A stretch of 64,000 bases of DNA, from contig NZ_JBBPBZ010000002.1 of the NCBI RefSeq assembly GCF_038070105.1, forward strand, positions 186,001 through 250,000, written 5' to 3'. The notes beneath the pieces were generated by a model. The model did not search any database, had not been told where the DNA came from, and worked only from the letters and a program-made list of their open reading frames with translations. Position 1 is the first letter of the stretch, and each line of letters opens with the position of its first letter. Below, in pieces: positions 1 through 8,717 of this stretch. The position numbers were made by a program, and so were the translations under genes. Origin of the DNA: Methylocystis sp. IM3. GTDB taxonomy: Bacteria; Pseudomonadota; Alphaproteobacteria; Rhizobiales; Beijerinckiaceae.

Positions 1-642
1 AATCAGCGCGTCTCCCTGCCAGACCTCGACCGCGTCCACATAATGGGCCGGCGTGTACGTGCGGGTGATCTGATCCATTTGCAGGCCCGAATTATTGGGG
101 TGGCGGATCAGGATCTGCGCCTCGCGCTTGCCGGCGACGGCGCTTTTGAACTCACGATATTTCATCTTGCCCATATTGGCGCGCGCTTCGTCGGGGTCCT
201 TGCCGGCGGGCGCCGAGCAGCCGCCCGAGGCCTTGACGAATTTGACCTCGGAATGCAGCGCGCCGTCGCGCGTCTCCGCCACGGCGTGGACATTGGTGTA
301 GGAATTCACCCTGACCCGCGTCTCGATGAAATCGACGCCGGCCGCGTCGCCGAGCGTGAAGCTCGCCGCCATGGGCATGGGATTCTGGTCGATGACCAGC
401 GTGGCGATCCTCACCTTCGCCGGGTCGGCGAAACGCAGGGTCATGGGCACGATCGCGGCGTCCTCGGCGCGCGTGGGCGCGTCGAGCGAAAGCGTCCCGT
501 CGGCTTTCACGATCTCGCGGCCCTGGAAGAGGTCCGTGACCAGCCCCGGCCAGGGATCGGGCGCGTTTTCGGCGCGCGCCGAAGAAACGAGCGCGGCCGC
601 GAGGCAGGCGGCGCCGAGCGCCAACCGAACTGTCCGTGTCAT
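1..642 (-). CDS. Quinoprotein dehydrogenase-associated SoxYZ-like carrier protein (3' end outside window)
   Basis: The frame opens at 642 after a GGAGGA ribosome-binding site and runs off the left edge, giving 214 residues with no stop. A signal peptide covers about residues 1-24 (ends SARA). The protein resembles the fused SoxY-SoxZ carriers found beside PQQ dehydrogenases. The SoxY-like half holds a single cysteine, C142, in KASGGCSAPAGK, which corresponds to the swinging-arm cysteine of SoxY. The SoxZ-like half begins near KMKYREFKSAV. It is the downstream partner of the zinc hydrolase at 704-1633 and divergent from xoxF. Family knowledge suggests a periplasmic sulfur- or electron-relay role tied to methanol oxidation. 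The exact chemistry is unproven. Confidence 0.85.
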   Translation of the reverse strand, partial: MTRTVRLALGAACLAAALVSSARAENAPDPWPGLVTDLFQGREIVKADGTLSLDAPTRAEDAAIVPMTLRFADPAKVRIATLVIDQNPMPMAASFTLGDAAGVDFIETRVRVNSYTNVHAVAETRDGALHSEVKFVKASGGCSAPAGKDPDEARANMGKMKYREFKSAVAGKREAQILIRHPNNSGLQMDQITRTYTPAHYVDAVEVWQGDALI

Positions 643-703
643 GAGTTCCTCCGGTCGTTTTTCGCGACATTAGCGCGGCGCGGCGCGCGATGGAGCGACA
701 AAG

Positions 704-1633
704 TCACTCCCATTCGAGCTCCGCAAAGCCGGCCGTTGCGTTGCGGGCGTTGTAATCCTCGAAGAGCCGCCACTTCGTCTTCTCTCCCGCGGCGGCCTCG
801 GCGGCGGCGTCCTTGACCGTTTCGCCCTTCTTGATCGCCGCCCGCAGATCGGCGGTGAGGCGCGACAGATAGGCCCTCTCGTCGTCGAGCGCCTTGGGCC
901 AGGGCGCGACCATGGGCCCGTGTCCCGGCACGACGCGTTCGGCCGGTATGGCCGCGAGCCTGTCCGCGACCTCGAGAAAACCGAGCAGGCTCCCGTCGAC
1001 CACAGGCACATGCTGAAGGAAGAGCAGATCGCCGGCGAAGAGCGTGCCCGTCTTCTTGTCCAGAACCGTGAGGTCCGCCTCGCTATGCGCGGTGCGCCAG
1101 GCGCTGAGCTCGATCGGGCGGCTCCCCAGATCGAGGGTCAATGTGTCCGCGACGGTGAGCGACGGCGCGACGATGGTGACGCCGTCGAGCGCGTCCCCCA
1201 TCGCATCGCGGAACGACGAGAGATAATGCGGCCCCCGCGCGGCGAGGGCGCGCGGCAGGTTCTTGTGGCCGACGAAGATCGCGCCCCCGCCCTCGAAGGC
1301 GCCATTGCCGAAGACATGGTCGGGGTGGGCGTGGGTATTGATGACGTAGCGGATGGGCTTTTGCGTCTTTTCACGCAACGCCGCGAGGAAATCCTTGCCT
1401 TCCAGCAGGCTGCCGCCGGTGTCGATCACCGCGACCGCCTCGTCGCCGACGATCGCCCCGAGATTGGCGATGCCGCCGAGATTGCCCTGCGTCATGAGCG
1501 CCGTTTCGCCCTGATGCGCATAGACGCCCGGCGCGATCTCGCCGAGATGAAACGCGCTCCCCTGCGCCGCGAGCGGAGCGGCCAAGAGCAGCGGGGCGAT
1601 AACGCCCAAAAGACGCAAGAGATTGTTTCTCAT
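704..1633 (-). CDS. Quinoprotein relay system zinc metallohydrolase (SoxH-related, metallo-beta-lactamase fold)
   Basis: This is a 309-residue secreted protein with a signal peptide (residues 1-23, ending LAAQ). The metallo-beta-lactamase metal motif THAHPDH lies at residues 100-106 (H101, H103, D105, H106). Further ligands are suggested by the later histidines in TAHSEAD and VPGHGPM. Homologues are named quinoprotein relay system zinc metallohydrolases because they sit beside PQQ-dependent dehydrogenases and fused SoxYZ carriers, as here. It probably forms an operon with the carrier gene that ends the window on the left. The substrate is unknown; a thiol-ester or persulfide on the carrier cysteine is an inference. 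The start at 1633 is the only ATG giving a complete signal peptide. Confidence 0.85.
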   Translation of the reverse strand: MRNNLLRLLGVIAPLLLAAPLAAQGSAFHLGEIAPGVYAHQGETALMTQGNLGGIANLGAIVGDEAVAVIDTGGSLLEGKDFLAALREKTQKPIRYVINTHAHPDHVFGNGAFEGGGAIFVGHKNLPRALAARGPHYLSSFRDAMGDALDGVTIVAPSLTVADTLTLDLGSRPIELSAWRTAHSEADLTVLDKKTGTLFAGDLLFLQHVPVVDGSLLGFLEVADRLAAIPAERVVPGHGPMVAPWPKALDDERAYLSRLTADLRAAIKKGETVKDAAAEAAAGEKTKWRLFEDYNARNATAGFAELEWE

Positions 1634-1909
1634 GGGGTGTTCCGGGCAGTCCGGCTCTACGCCGACGCCTCCGTTTTTTGGATTGCGATTCCTCCGGTCA
1701 AGACATATTATCCCGCCGTTTCCGAGTTAAAAATGTCTTCCGGAAGGGAACCGGGAGCAGCTCGCCGCCGCAGGGTGATATTTGCACGCGCGGCGCGGGA
1801 CCGAAACGGAAAACGCCTTCCCAATGTCGAGGCGCCCTTGAGAGGCGCGACGTCGGAGGCGGCGCAAAGAAGAAAAAGCGCCCCGCGGCGTCGTCAGGAG
1901 GAAAAGCTC
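1634..1909. promoter_or_regulatory. Divergent control region between the zinc hydrolase gene and xoxF
   Basis: This stretch of 276 bases separates the two divergent transcripts and must hold the xoxF promoter and the promoter for the hydrolase/carrier pair. A GGAGG ribosome-binding site lies just before the xoxF ATG. I see no convincing inverted repeat, riboswitch or sigma-54 site. Regulation, for example by lanthanides, cannot be read from the sequence. Confidence 0.5.
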
Positions 1910-3733
1910 ATGCATAAGCTGTTGTTGTCGAGTTCAGTCGGTATTCTTGCGCTGTTTGCAGCCGGCGCCGCGAACGCCGACGACGAGCTGCTGACGCTCC
2001 AGAAAGACGCGAAGCAGTGGGTCTCGCCGACGGGCGACTACGCTAACGTCCGCCACTCGGGCCTCAAGCAGATCACCGCGGAGAACGTCGGCAAGCTGGC
2101 TCCCGCCTGGCAGTTTTCGACCGGCGTGCTGCGCGGCCACGAAGGCGCGCCGCTGGTCGTGGGCGACGTGATGTTCCTGCACACGCCCTTCCCGAATATC
2201 GTCTACGCCCTCGACCTGAAGGACCCGGACCACAAGATCCTGTGGAAGTATGAGCCCAAGCAGGACCCGTCGGTCGTGCCGGTCATGTGCTGCGACACGG
2301 TCAACCGCGGCCTCGCCTATGGCGACGGCAAGATCTTCCTCGCCCAGGCCGACACCACCCTCGTCGCGCTCGACGCCAAGACCGGCAAGCTCGTCTGGTC
2401 GGTGAAGAACGGCGATCCGTCGAAGGGCCAGACCTCCACCGCCGCGCCGCATGTCTTCAAGGACAAGGTGCTCGTCGGCATCGCCGGCGGCGAGTTCGGC
2501 GTGCGCGGCCACATCACCGCCTATTCGGTGAAGGACGGCAAGCAGGTGTGGCGCGGCTACTCCATGGGCCCCGACGCCGACACGCTGATCGACCCCGACA
2601 AGACCACCCATCTCGGCCAGCCGGTCGGCAAGGACTCGGGCATCAGCACGTGGCAGGGCGACCAGTGGCAGACGGGCGGCGGCACCACCTGGGGCTGGTA
2701 CAGCTACGATCCGGAGCTGAACCTCGTCTACTACGGCTCGGGCAATCCCTCGACCTGGAACCCGGTGCAGCGTCCCGGCGACAATCGCTGGTCGATGACC
2801 ATCTGGGCGCGCGACCTCGACACCGGCAAGACCAAGTGGCTCTATCAGATGACGCCCCACGACGAGTGGGACTATGACGGCATCAACGAGATGGTTTTGG
2901 CCGACCAGCCGATCGGCGGCAAGACGGTCAAGACGCTCGTCCACTTCGACCGCAACGGCTTCGCCTATACGCTCGACCGCACCAACGGCGACCTGCTCGT
3001 CGCCGAGAAGTATGATCCGGCGGTGAACTGGGCGACCAAGGTCGACATGGACAAGTCGTCGAAGACCTACGGCCGTCCGCTGGTCGTGGACAAATATTCG
3101 ACCCAGCACAATGGCGAGGACACGAACACGCAGAACGTCTGCCCGGCGGCTCTGGGTTCGAAGGACCAGCAGCCGGCGTCCTATGACGCGGCGACGGGCC
3201 TGTTCCTGGTGCCGACGAACCATGTCTGCATGGACTATGAGCCGTTCCGCGTGAGCTACACGGCGGGCCAGCCCTATGTCGGCGCGACGCTGGAGATGTA
3301 TCCGGCGGGCAAGGTGCTGGGCGACGGCACGAACAACACGGGCAATTTCATTGCCTGGGACGCCAAGGTCGGCAAGATCGTGTGGTCGAACAAGGAGCAG
3401 TTCTCGGTTTGGGGCGGCGCGACGTCGACGGACGGCGGCGTGACCTTCTACGGGACGCTCGAGGGGTATCTGAAGGCGGTCGACACCAAGACCGGCAAGG
3501 AGCTCTACAAGTATAAGACCCCGTCGGGCATCATCGGCAATGTGATCACCTATGAGGCGGGCGGCAAGCAGTATGTGGCGGTGCTGTCGGGCGTCGGCGG
3601 CTGGGCGGGCATCGGCCTTGCGGCCGGCCTCTCCAAGTCGAACGAGGGCCTCGGCGCCGTCGGCAACTACGCCTCGCTCGCCAATTACACGGCGCTCGGC
3701 GGCGTGCTGACCGTCTTCGCGCTGCCGAACTAA
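1910..3733 (+). CDS. xoxF: Lanthanide-dependent PQQ methanol dehydrogenase XoxF
   Basis: This 607-residue periplasmic quinoprotein oxidises methanol to formaldehyde (and can go on to formate) and passes electrons to cytochrome XoxG. The start at 1910 follows AGGAGG and gives a signal peptide cut near NADD (residue 23). The vicinal disulfide C127-C128 that packs on PQQ is present. Metal ligands are visible at E195 (GGEFGVRG), N279 ([10 protein letters not shown]) and D321. The diagnostic feature is D321-Y322-D323: the second aspartate binds the lanthanide, where calcium-type MxaF has alanine. Repeated W-docking blades of the eight-bladed propeller are evident. Length matches XoxF (about 600). 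Clade XoxF5 is likely from the alphaproteobacterial context but needs a tree. Confidence 0.97.
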   Translation: MHKLLLSSSVGILALFAAGAANADDELLTLQKDAKQWVSPTGDYANVRHSGLKQITAENVGKLAPAWQFSTGVLRGHEGAPLVVGDVMFLHTPFPNIVYALDLKDPDHKILWKYEPKQDPSVVPVMCCDTVNRGLAYGDGKIFLAQADTTLVALDAKTGKLVWSVKNGDPSKGQTSTAAPHVFKDKVLVGIAGGEFGVRGHITAYSVKDGKQVWRGYSMGPDADTLIDPDKTTHLGQPVGKDSGISTWQGDQWQTGGGTTWGWYSYDPELNLVYYGSGNPSTWNPVQRPGDNRWSMTIWARDLDTGKTKWLYQMTPHDEWDYDGINEMVLADQPIGGKTVKTLVHFDRNGFAYTLDRTNGDLLVAEKYDPAVNWATKVDMDKSSKTYGRPLVVDKYSTQHNGEDTNTQNVCPAALGSKDQQPASYDAATGLFLVPTNHVCMDYEPFRVSYTAGQPYVGATLEMYPAGKVLGDGTNNTGNFIAWDAKVGKIVWSNKEQFSVWGGATSTDGGVTFYGTLEGYLKAVDTKTGKELYKYKTPSGIIGNVITYEAGGKQYVAVLSGVGGWAGIGLAAGLSKSNEGLGAVGNYASLANYTALGGVLTVFALPN

Positions 3734-3846
3734 GCAGAGCGCAGGGTCGGCATCTCGACAAAAATGGCGCTCGGCGAACCCTCGACTTGAAGGGCGTCGC
3801 CGGGCGCTGTCTTTTAGAAGCTGAAAAAGAACACAGGGAGAGAGTG

Positions 3847-4356
3847 ATGAGATCGTCGCTTTTCGGGGCGCTGGCCCTGGGCGTCATGAGTTTTGTGGGC
3901 ACTTCCGCCCTGGCCGAGGCGCCCGGCGACCCCAAGGCCGTCAAATCGGTCGACGGCAAGTATTTCGACGCCAAGGGCGACCCCACCTATAATATCTCGG
4001 CCGACGGCGCGGTGGACTGGTACACCTTCTCCGGCTATCGCCGTTATCACGCCGAATGCCACGTCTGCCACGGCCCGAACGGCGGCGGCTCGACCTACGC
4101 TCCGGCGCTGAAGGAATCGGTCAAGCGCTTCAACTACGCCGAATTCGCCGGCATCGTCATCGGCGGCCGTCAGAACGGCAACAGCGTCATGCCGGCCTTC
4201 GCCGACAACAAGAACGCCGTCTGCTACATCGACGACCTTTATGTGTATCTGCGCGCGCTGTCGACCGGCGCCGTCCAGCCGGGCCGCCCGGAGAAGAAGG
4301 AGCCGGCTCCGGAAGCCTTCAAGAAGGCCGAAGCCGACTGCATGGCCGCCAAGTAA
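3847..4356 (+). CDS. xoxG: XoxG cytochrome c, electron acceptor of XoxF
   Basis: This 169-residue periplasmic c-type cytochrome lies 113 bases after xoxF in the conserved xoxF-xoxG-xoxJ order. The start at 3847 is preceded by GGGAGAG and gives a signal peptide ending ALAEA. A single haem site CHVCH is at residues 71-75. M115, in GNSVMPAFAD, is the probable axial ligand. Two further cysteines (near residues 127 and 164) could form a disulfide. It carries electrons from lanthanide methanol dehydrogenase toward the terminal oxidase. The last codons lie inside a short tandem duplication described separately. Confidence 0.93.
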   Translation: MRSSLFGALALGVMSFVGTSALAEAPGDPKAVKSVDGKYFDAKGDPTYNISADGAVDWYTFSGYRRYHAECHVCHGPNGGGSTYAPALKESVKRFNYAEFAGIVIGGRQNGNSVMPAFADNKNAVCYIDDLYVYLRALSTGAVQPGRPEKKEPAPEAFKKAEADCMAAK

Positions 4357-4388
4357 CCGGCCGCCAAGTAACCGGCCGCCCAAGTATA
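4344..4388 (+). repeat. 15-bp tandem duplication over the xoxG stop codon
   Basis: The unit GGCCGCCAAGTAACC occurs at 4344-4358 and again, identically, at 4359-4373. A third, degraded copy follows at 4374. Because 15 bases is in frame, each perfect copy encodes -AAK followed by TAA, so a back-up stop sits five codons downstream. Confidence 0.9.
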
Positions 4389-4459
4389 AGCATCAACGGC
4401 AATCAGCCCGAGCGCCCACAAGGGGCGCTCTCATGGGGAAATGCAAAGAGGCCGATCGC

Positions 4460-5365
4460 ATGATCGTCTCCCGGAAACATCGGCGCGGGCTTGCCGCGCT
4501 CTTGTCTTCAGTCGGCGCCGCCGCGATCCTTTTCGCGGCGGCGTCGGGCTTTGCGCAGCATATGGGCCCCGACGCCGGCGCAAAGGGCGCCGACAACTCC
4601 GGGGGTATCGAGCTCATCGACCCGAAAGTGCTGCGGGTGTGCGCCGACCCGAACAACCTGCCGTTCTCCAATGAAAAGGGCGAGGGTTTCGAGAACAAGA
4701 TCGCCGAACTGCTGGCCCGCAAGCTCGGGAAGGATCTGGCTTACGCCTTTTATCCCGGGGCGACGGGCTTCGTGCGCAATACGCTCAATGCGCATCTCTG
4801 CGACGTGATCCTCGGCATCCCACAGGGCAATGATCTCGTCCAGCCGACGAACCCCTATTATCGCACTACCTATGTGATGGCGACGCGCGCGGGCTCCGAC
4901 CTCGACGGCGTCCAGAACCTCGACGATCCGCGCCTGAAGGACAAGAAAGGCCGCATCGGCCTCATCGCCAATACGCCGCCCGGCAATATTCTGGCCAGGA
5001 ACGGGATGATCGGCCTGGTGAAGCCCTATGCGTTGATGGTCGATACGCGGGTCGAATCCTCGACGGCGCAGATGACACAGGATCTCGAAAAGGGCGACAT
5101 CGACATCGCTCTGCTCTGGGGCCCGATCGCGGGCTATTACGCCAAAAAGTCAGGCGGCAAGCTCATCGTGACGCCGATCCCGGAAACGCCCGGCGCGCGC
5201 ATGGCGTTCCGCATCGCCTTCGGCGTGCGCCATTCCGACCAGAACTGGAAGCGCGAACTCAATACGCTGATCGCGCAGAACAAGGCCGAGATCGACAAGA
5301 TTCTGGCCGATTATGGCGTGCCCGTGATCGACGAGGCCGGCCAGCCGGTCCGGCCGACGCCGTGA
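4460..5365 (+). CDS. xoxJ: XoxJ periplasmic binding protein-like factor of methanol oxidation
   Basis: This 301-residue exported protein belongs to the XoxJ/MxaJ family, which has a type 2 periplasmic-binding (amino-acid-binding) fold. The family is thought to help activate or assemble the methanol dehydrogenase. The start at 4460 follows AGAGG at a good distance and yields a basic-then-hydrophobic signal peptide ending SGFAQ. An in-frame ATG at 4433 is less likely. Typical blocks are LRVCADPNNLPFSN near the mature N terminus and DIALLWGPIAGYY in the second lobe. It sits 103 bases after xoxG and overlaps the next gene by four bases, which implies one transcript. Confidence 0.92.
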   Translation: MIVSRKHRRGLAALLSSVGAAAILFAAASGFAQHMGPDAGAKGADNSGGIELIDPKVLRVCADPNNLPFSNEKGEGFENKIAELLARKLGKDLAYAFYPGATGFVRNTLNAHLCDVILGIPQGNDLVQPTNPYYRTTYVMATRAGSDLDGVQNLDDPRLKDKKGRIGLIANTPPGNILARNGMIGLVKPYALMVDTRVESSTAQMTQDLEKGDIDIALLWGPIAGYYAKKSGGKLIVTPIPETPGARMAFRIAFGVRHSDQNWKRELNTLIAQNKAEIDKILADYGVPVIDEAGQPVRPTP

Positions 5366-5910
5366 TCCGCGCGCCGCTCGCGGCCGGCGCGCTGCTCCTC
5401 GCCGCGTCGGCGGAGGCGCAAACGGCGCGGCCGGCTGAGCCCGAAGGCTACCGGATGGAGGCCTATCGCGCGCCCGTGCCGGCGACGCTCACGGGCGCGA
5501 CAGTCATCGACACGGCGAAAGCTTTCGATCTGTGGCGCGCCAGGACGGCGGCGTTCGTCGACGCCCTGCCGCGGGCGCCCAAGCCCGAAGGTCTTCCGAA
5601 AAACGTCGTCTGGCGCGAGCAGCCGCGATTCGATATTCCCGGAAGCATCTGGCTGCCGGACACGGGCTATGGCGCCCTCTCCGAGGCCACGGCGGCTTAT
5701 CTCGAGAAAGGCCTCGCCAAGGCGAGCGGGGGCGACAAAGCGCGGCGGCTCGTGTTTTATTGCCTCGCGGATTGCTGGATGTCGTGGAACGCCGCCAGGC
5801 GCGCCCTGACGCTCGGCTACACTCGCGTCTTCTGGTACCCGGAAGGAACGGACGGCTGGGCGGCGGCGCAACATCCGCTCGAGGAGGCGCGCCCCGCGCC
5901 TCGGGACTGA
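5362..5910 (+). CDS. PQQ-dependent catabolism-associated CXXCW-motif protein (rhodanese-like)
   Basis: This 182-residue protein starts with GTG inside the xoxJ stop (GTGA overlap), so it is translationally coupled. It has a short signal peptide (ends SAEAQ) and a rhodanese-like body. The signature CLADCWMSWNAA contains the paired cysteines and conserved tryptophan that name the family. Relatives are found with PQQ alcohol dehydrogenases, usually beside the cytochrome and binding-protein genes. It probably works in the periplasm, perhaps with the SoxYZ-like carrier. The reaction is not established. Confidence 0.88.
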   Translation: MIRAPLAAGALLLAASAEAQTARPAEPEGYRMEAYRAPVPATLTGATVIDTAKAFDLWRARTAAFVDALPRAPKPEGLPKNVVWREQPRFDIPGSIWLPDTGYGALSEATAAYLEKGLAKASGGDKARRLVFYCLADCWMSWNAARRALTLGYTRVFWYPEGTDGWAAAQHPLEEARPAPRD

Positions 5911-5928
5911 TTACGCCCGCGCCGCCGC

Positions 5929-6552
5929 TTACTCCATCGCCGTCATGATCGCGCGCGCCAACGCGCCGAATCGTTGCTCGATCAGCGCGGGACTCTCGCA
6001 GACATAGGTCGCCATCTTGCGCTGCTCCTCGAAGAGGCGCACCCGCCATTGCAGCGCCTCGGCGGCCTTTTTGATCGCCTCCGGCTCGGGCGGCTTGCGG
6101 TTCTGCAGATCGTAAAACGCCTGCGTCTCCTCGCGCGTCTTCTCGGCCATGTCCTTCAGGCGGCGGCCAAAGCGGTCGAGACCGTTCACCACCTCGCGCC
6201 GCTCGTCATTCATGCGTTCATAGAGCCCGGCGAAGAGAAGCGTGAGGCGCGCCTTGCGATCTCCGCCCGACGCTTTCGCAAAATCCGCGATGCTGTTCTC
6301 GGCGTCCTCCAACGGCGTGCGGCGCGGCGCGATACGCGCGACGAGATCGACGACGGCCGGGTCGTTGCGCCAGTCGTGACGCTCCTTGTCGAGCGACGGG
6401 CCAGTCCAGACGCCGCCGAGCGCAATCTCCGGCACGCGCACCTGCTTGCAGGGCCAGTCGGCCGGCGGCGTCTGTGCAGCCGTGGAGCCGACCCAAAGAG
6501 CCGCGGCGAGAAGGACAGAAAGGCGGGCGGCCATTTTTTTCGGCATGAGCAT
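5929..6552 (-). CDS. Exported protein of unknown function
   Basis: This predicted secreted protein has about 207 residues. The start is taken at 6552 (MLMPKKMAAR); 6546 would serve as well. An N-terminal hydrophobic stretch ends near STAAQ. The mature part is rich in charged helices with two cysteines, one near the start (DWPCKQ) and one near the end (TYVCES), which could pair. I do not recognise a family. It lies between the xox cluster and the HisA-like gene. Its start is only 16 bases from that divergent gene, so each promoter must lie within the other's coding sequence. A role in C1 metabolism is inferred from position only. Confidence 0.7.
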   Translation of the reverse strand: MLMPKKMAARLSVLLAAALWVGSTAAQTPPADWPCKQVRVPEIALGGVWTGPSLDKERHDWRNDPAVVDLVARIAPRRTPLEDAENSIADFAKASGGDRKARLTLLFAGLYERMNDERREVVNGLDRFGRRLKDMAEKTREETQAFYDLQNRKPPEPEAIKKAAEALQWRVRLFEEQRKMATYVCESPALIEQRFGALARAIMTAME

Positions 6553-6568
6553 GGTTCTATAATGCCTC

Positions 6569-7267
6569 ATGGAGATCGTCCCCGTCATCGATATTCGCAA
6601 AGGCGCCGCCGTGCGGGCGGTCGCTGGCCGTCGCGCCGATTATCGACCGCTCGCGACGCCGCTCTCGCCCACGAGCGACCCGCCGGATGTGGCGCGTGGC
6701 CTGATGGCGCTTCACCCCTTCGGCGCGCTTTATATCGCCGATCTGGATGCGATCGAGGGGCGAGGAAACAATCTTGCGGCAATCGCCGAGGTTGCGGAAA
6801 CAATCGCGCCGGCGCGCGTATGGCTCGACGGCGGATTTCGCGAGGCAAGACAGTCGGGAGCGACCTTGCCCGCCAATGTCGATGTCGTGCTGGGAAGCGA
6901 GACGCTCGCACGCGTCGAGGACGCCGCTTTGCAAGAAGATCGGTCCCGTTTCATTCTGTCGCTCGACTTCACAGAGACGGGCTTCCTCGGCGACCCGCGC
7001 CTTCTCTCGGACGTTTCGCTCTGGCCCGAGCGCGTCGTTGTCATGACGCTGGCGCGCGTCGGCGTCGGCAAGGGGCCGGATCTGCCGCGACTGCGCGACA
7101 TCGCCATGCGGGCGCAGGGGCGGCGCGTCTATGCCGCCGGCGGCGTGCGGAGCCTGGACGATCTGCGCGCCCTGGAGCAGGCGGGCGTGGCCGGCGCGCT
7201 CGTCGCGACGGCGCTGCACGACGGCCGGCTGAGCGCCGCGACCCTCGCGCGCATGGGCGCAAAATAA
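6569..7267 (+). CDS. HisA/HisF-related TIM-barrel protein, probable H4MPT or methanofuran cofactor pathway
   Basis: This 232-residue protein resembles HisA (phosphoribosylformimino-AICAR isomerase). It opens with EIVPVIDIRKGAAVRA and has the barrel segments LYIADLDAIEG and VYAAGGVRSLDDL, the latter matching a phosphate-binding loop. It is clearly divergent from true HisA and lies among formaldehyde-oxidation genes. HisA-like proteins of this type (COG1411) are shared by methanogens and H4MPT-using methylotrophs and are suspected to act in C1 cofactor synthesis. A strong hairpin follows the stop. True HisA function is unlikely because no other histidine gene is nearby. Confidence 0.8.
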   Translation: MEIVPVIDIRKGAAVRAVAGRRADYRPLATPLSPTSDPPDVARGLMALHPFGALYIADLDAIEGRGNNLAAIAEVAETIAPARVWLDGGFREARQSGATLPANVDVVLGSETLARVEDAALQEDRSRFILSLDFTETGFLGDPRLLSDVSLWPERVVVMTLARVGVGKGPDLPRLRDIAMRAQGRRVYAAGGVRSLDDLRALEQAGVAGALVATALHDGRLSAATLARMGAK

Positions 7268-7294
7268 AAGGGGAGCCGCGCGGGCTCCCCTTTT
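7266..7294. terminator. Bidirectional rho-independent terminator between convergent genes
   Basis: GGGGAGCC (7270-7277) pairs with GGCTCCCC (7283-7290). The stem is flanked by AAAA on the left and TTTT on the right, so it can end the HisA-like gene on the plus strand and the extended fae gene on the minus strand. Confidence 0.85.
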
Positions 7295-7317
7295 GCCGTT
7301 TTCGAATTTTCGCCGGA

Positions 7318-7890
7318 TCAGTTGGCGGCGAAAGGATGCTTGGCGGTGACGCGCTCCTGGACGACGCGCTGGGCCTTGGGGTCGCCCTTCATCGCGCGCG
7401 CGATGGCTTCCTTCGTGGCCTGATAGTTGAAGTCTTGAATCTTCTGATCGTCATTCGCGTCCCAATGGATGAAGACGCCGACGCAGATGAACAGGTCTTC
7501 GGCCTTCTCGAGCGGAATCACGCCCTCGGCGACCGAATCGGCGACGGCCTTGGCGACGCCATGCTGCGCCGGGCCGAACATCTGAACGGCCTGCTTGGCG
7601 TTCTTGATGGTCACCTTGTTGAACATCATGGTGTAGGGCTTGACGAGCAGGTTCGGCGCGATGACCGCGAGCAGCGTCGTGAAGCCGTCCTTATTGTTGA
7701 CGAGACCGTTGGCGAAGGCCTTTTCCGCCGCCGACCCACGGGGACCCATGATCAGGTCGATGTGGGCGACCTCATTGCCGTCGCCGACGAGCGACTCGCC
7801 GACACCCGTCTTGGCGCTCGAGGAGCCGCCGAAACCGCTCGACGGCTTGGGAAACAGCGCGCCAAGAATCTTCTCGAAGAAAGAAGCCAT
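7318..7890 (-). CDS. Formaldehyde-activating enzyme homologue with N-terminal extension
   Basis: This 190-residue Fae paralogue is about 70-75% identical by eye to the canonical fae just upstream. Fae condenses formaldehyde with tetrahydromethanopterin to methylene-H4MPT. The conserved core [14 protein letters not shown] is intact, with the probable active histidine at H43, and the C-terminal AKHPFA is kept. It differs by about 20 extra residues at the N terminus, of the form [16 protein letters not shown], an amphipathic helix followed by a Ser/Gly linker. The start at 7890 is favoured because GGGAGG lies about nine bases upstream; the ATG at 7899 abuts that site. It is last in the minus-strand cluster, behind its own hairpin. 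Confidence 0.88.
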   Translation of the reverse strand: MASFFEKILGALFPKPSSGFGGSSSAKTGVGESLVGDGNEVAHIDLIMGPRGSAAEKAFANGLVNNKDGFTTLLAVIAPNLLVKPYTMMFNKVTIKNAKQAVQMFGPAQHGVAKAVADSVAEGVIPLEKAEDLFICVGVFIHWDANDDQKIQDFNYQATKEAIARAMKGDPKAQRVVQERVTAKHPFAAN

Positions 7891-8008
7891 TTTTTCCATC
7901 CCTCCCGGTGCTGTTCGCGTCCAGCGGCGTTTTTTGTCAGCGCACGCGCGGAGCCTCACCTGTTATGCGGACGCCCGAGTTTCAGCGAAGCGTCCTGTAC
8001 GGCTGAAC

Positions 8009-8030
8009 GGGGAGCCGGCGAGGGCTCCCC
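8009..8030 (-). terminator. Hairpin between fae and the extended fae paralogue
   Basis: GGGGAGCC (8009-8016) and GGCTCCCC (8023-8030) form a perfect 8-bp stem just after the fae stop. The arms are the same as in the hairpin at 7270-7290, and there is no strong T-run. It may attenuate read-through or stabilise the fae message. Confidence 0.65.
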
Positions 8031-8063
8031 GATAGTGTCGAAACGAGGCGATTACGCCCGAAA

Positions 8064-8573
8064 TCAGTTCGGAGCGAAGGGGTGCTTGGCTTCGTTGCGC
8101 TTGGCGACGACTTCGGAGGCCTTCGGCTCGCCGCGAACGGCGCGGGCGATGGCTTCCTTCGTGGCCTGATAGTTGTAGTCCTGGATCTTCTTGTCGTCGT
8201 TGGCGTCCCAGTGGATGAACACGCCGACCGAGATGAACAGGTCGTCGGCTTCCGAAACCGGGATCACGCCCTCGGCGACCGAATCCGCAACGGCCTTGGC
8301 GACGCCGTGCTGGGCCGGGCCGAACATCTGGACGGCCTGCTTGGCGCCCTTGATGGTGACCTTGTTGAAGAGGATCGTGTTCGGCTTGCAGAGCAGGTTC
8401 GGCGCAACGACCGCGAGCAGCGTCGTGAAGCCGTCCTTGTTGTTGACGAGCGCATTGGCGAAAGCCAGCTCGGCGGCCGAGCCGCGCGGACCCATGATGA
8501 GGTCGATGTGAGCGACTTCGTTGCCCTCGCCGACGAGCGACTCGCCGACCAGCATCTTGTTGATCAAAGCCAT
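8064..8573 (-). CDS. fae: Formaldehyde-activating enzyme
   Basis: The 169-residue protein has the standard Fae length. It captures formaldehyde released by methanol dehydrogenase onto tetrahydromethanopterin in the cytoplasm. The hallmark [15 protein letters not shown] is at residues 19-33, with H22 the likely catalytic base, followed by [11 protein letters not shown] and the C-terminal KHPFAPN. An AGGAAA-type ribosome-binding site precedes the start at 8573. A 144-base gap to the upstream CitG-like gene is enough for its own promoter, as expected for a very abundant enzyme. Gene order mch, ATP-grasp, CitG-like, fae matches that known from Methylorubrum extorquens. Confidence 0.96.
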   Translation of the reverse strand: MALINKMLVGESLVGEGNEVAHIDLIMGPRGSAAELAFANALVNNKDGFTTLLAVVAPNLLCKPNTILFNKVTIKGAKQAVQMFGPAQHGVAKAVADSVAEGVIPVSEADDLFISVGVFIHWDANDDKKIQDYNYQATKEAIARAVRGEPKASEVVAKRNEAKHPFAPN

Positions 8574-8717
8574 GTGCGTTTCCTTTCGAGTTCCCCCAAA
8601 GCGCCGCGCGCCACGCCGCCACGACGCTCCTATCCTTCGTTTTCGGCGTCGGGCTCCGTTGAAATTCGCCCGACCGGTTGGCCAGATAGCCGCGAGACTG
8701 CCCCGCGCGGCGCGGAC

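Noticed and set aside
920..1909. In-frame extension upstream of xoxF
   Set aside because: It would remove the signal peptide and run through the antisense of the zinc hydrolase gene. The start at 1910 has a strong ribosome-binding site.
1910..3733. Calcium-type methanol dehydrogenase MxaF
   Set aside because: The DYD motif at residues 321-323 is specific for lanthanide XoxF, and no mxaI or mxaG-type neighbours are present.
7270..8030. The two GGGGAGCC hairpins as an insertion-sequence inverted repeat pair
   Set aside because: Each hairpin is complete on its own and lies right after a gene end. The interval is filled by an intact fae paralogue, with no transposase.
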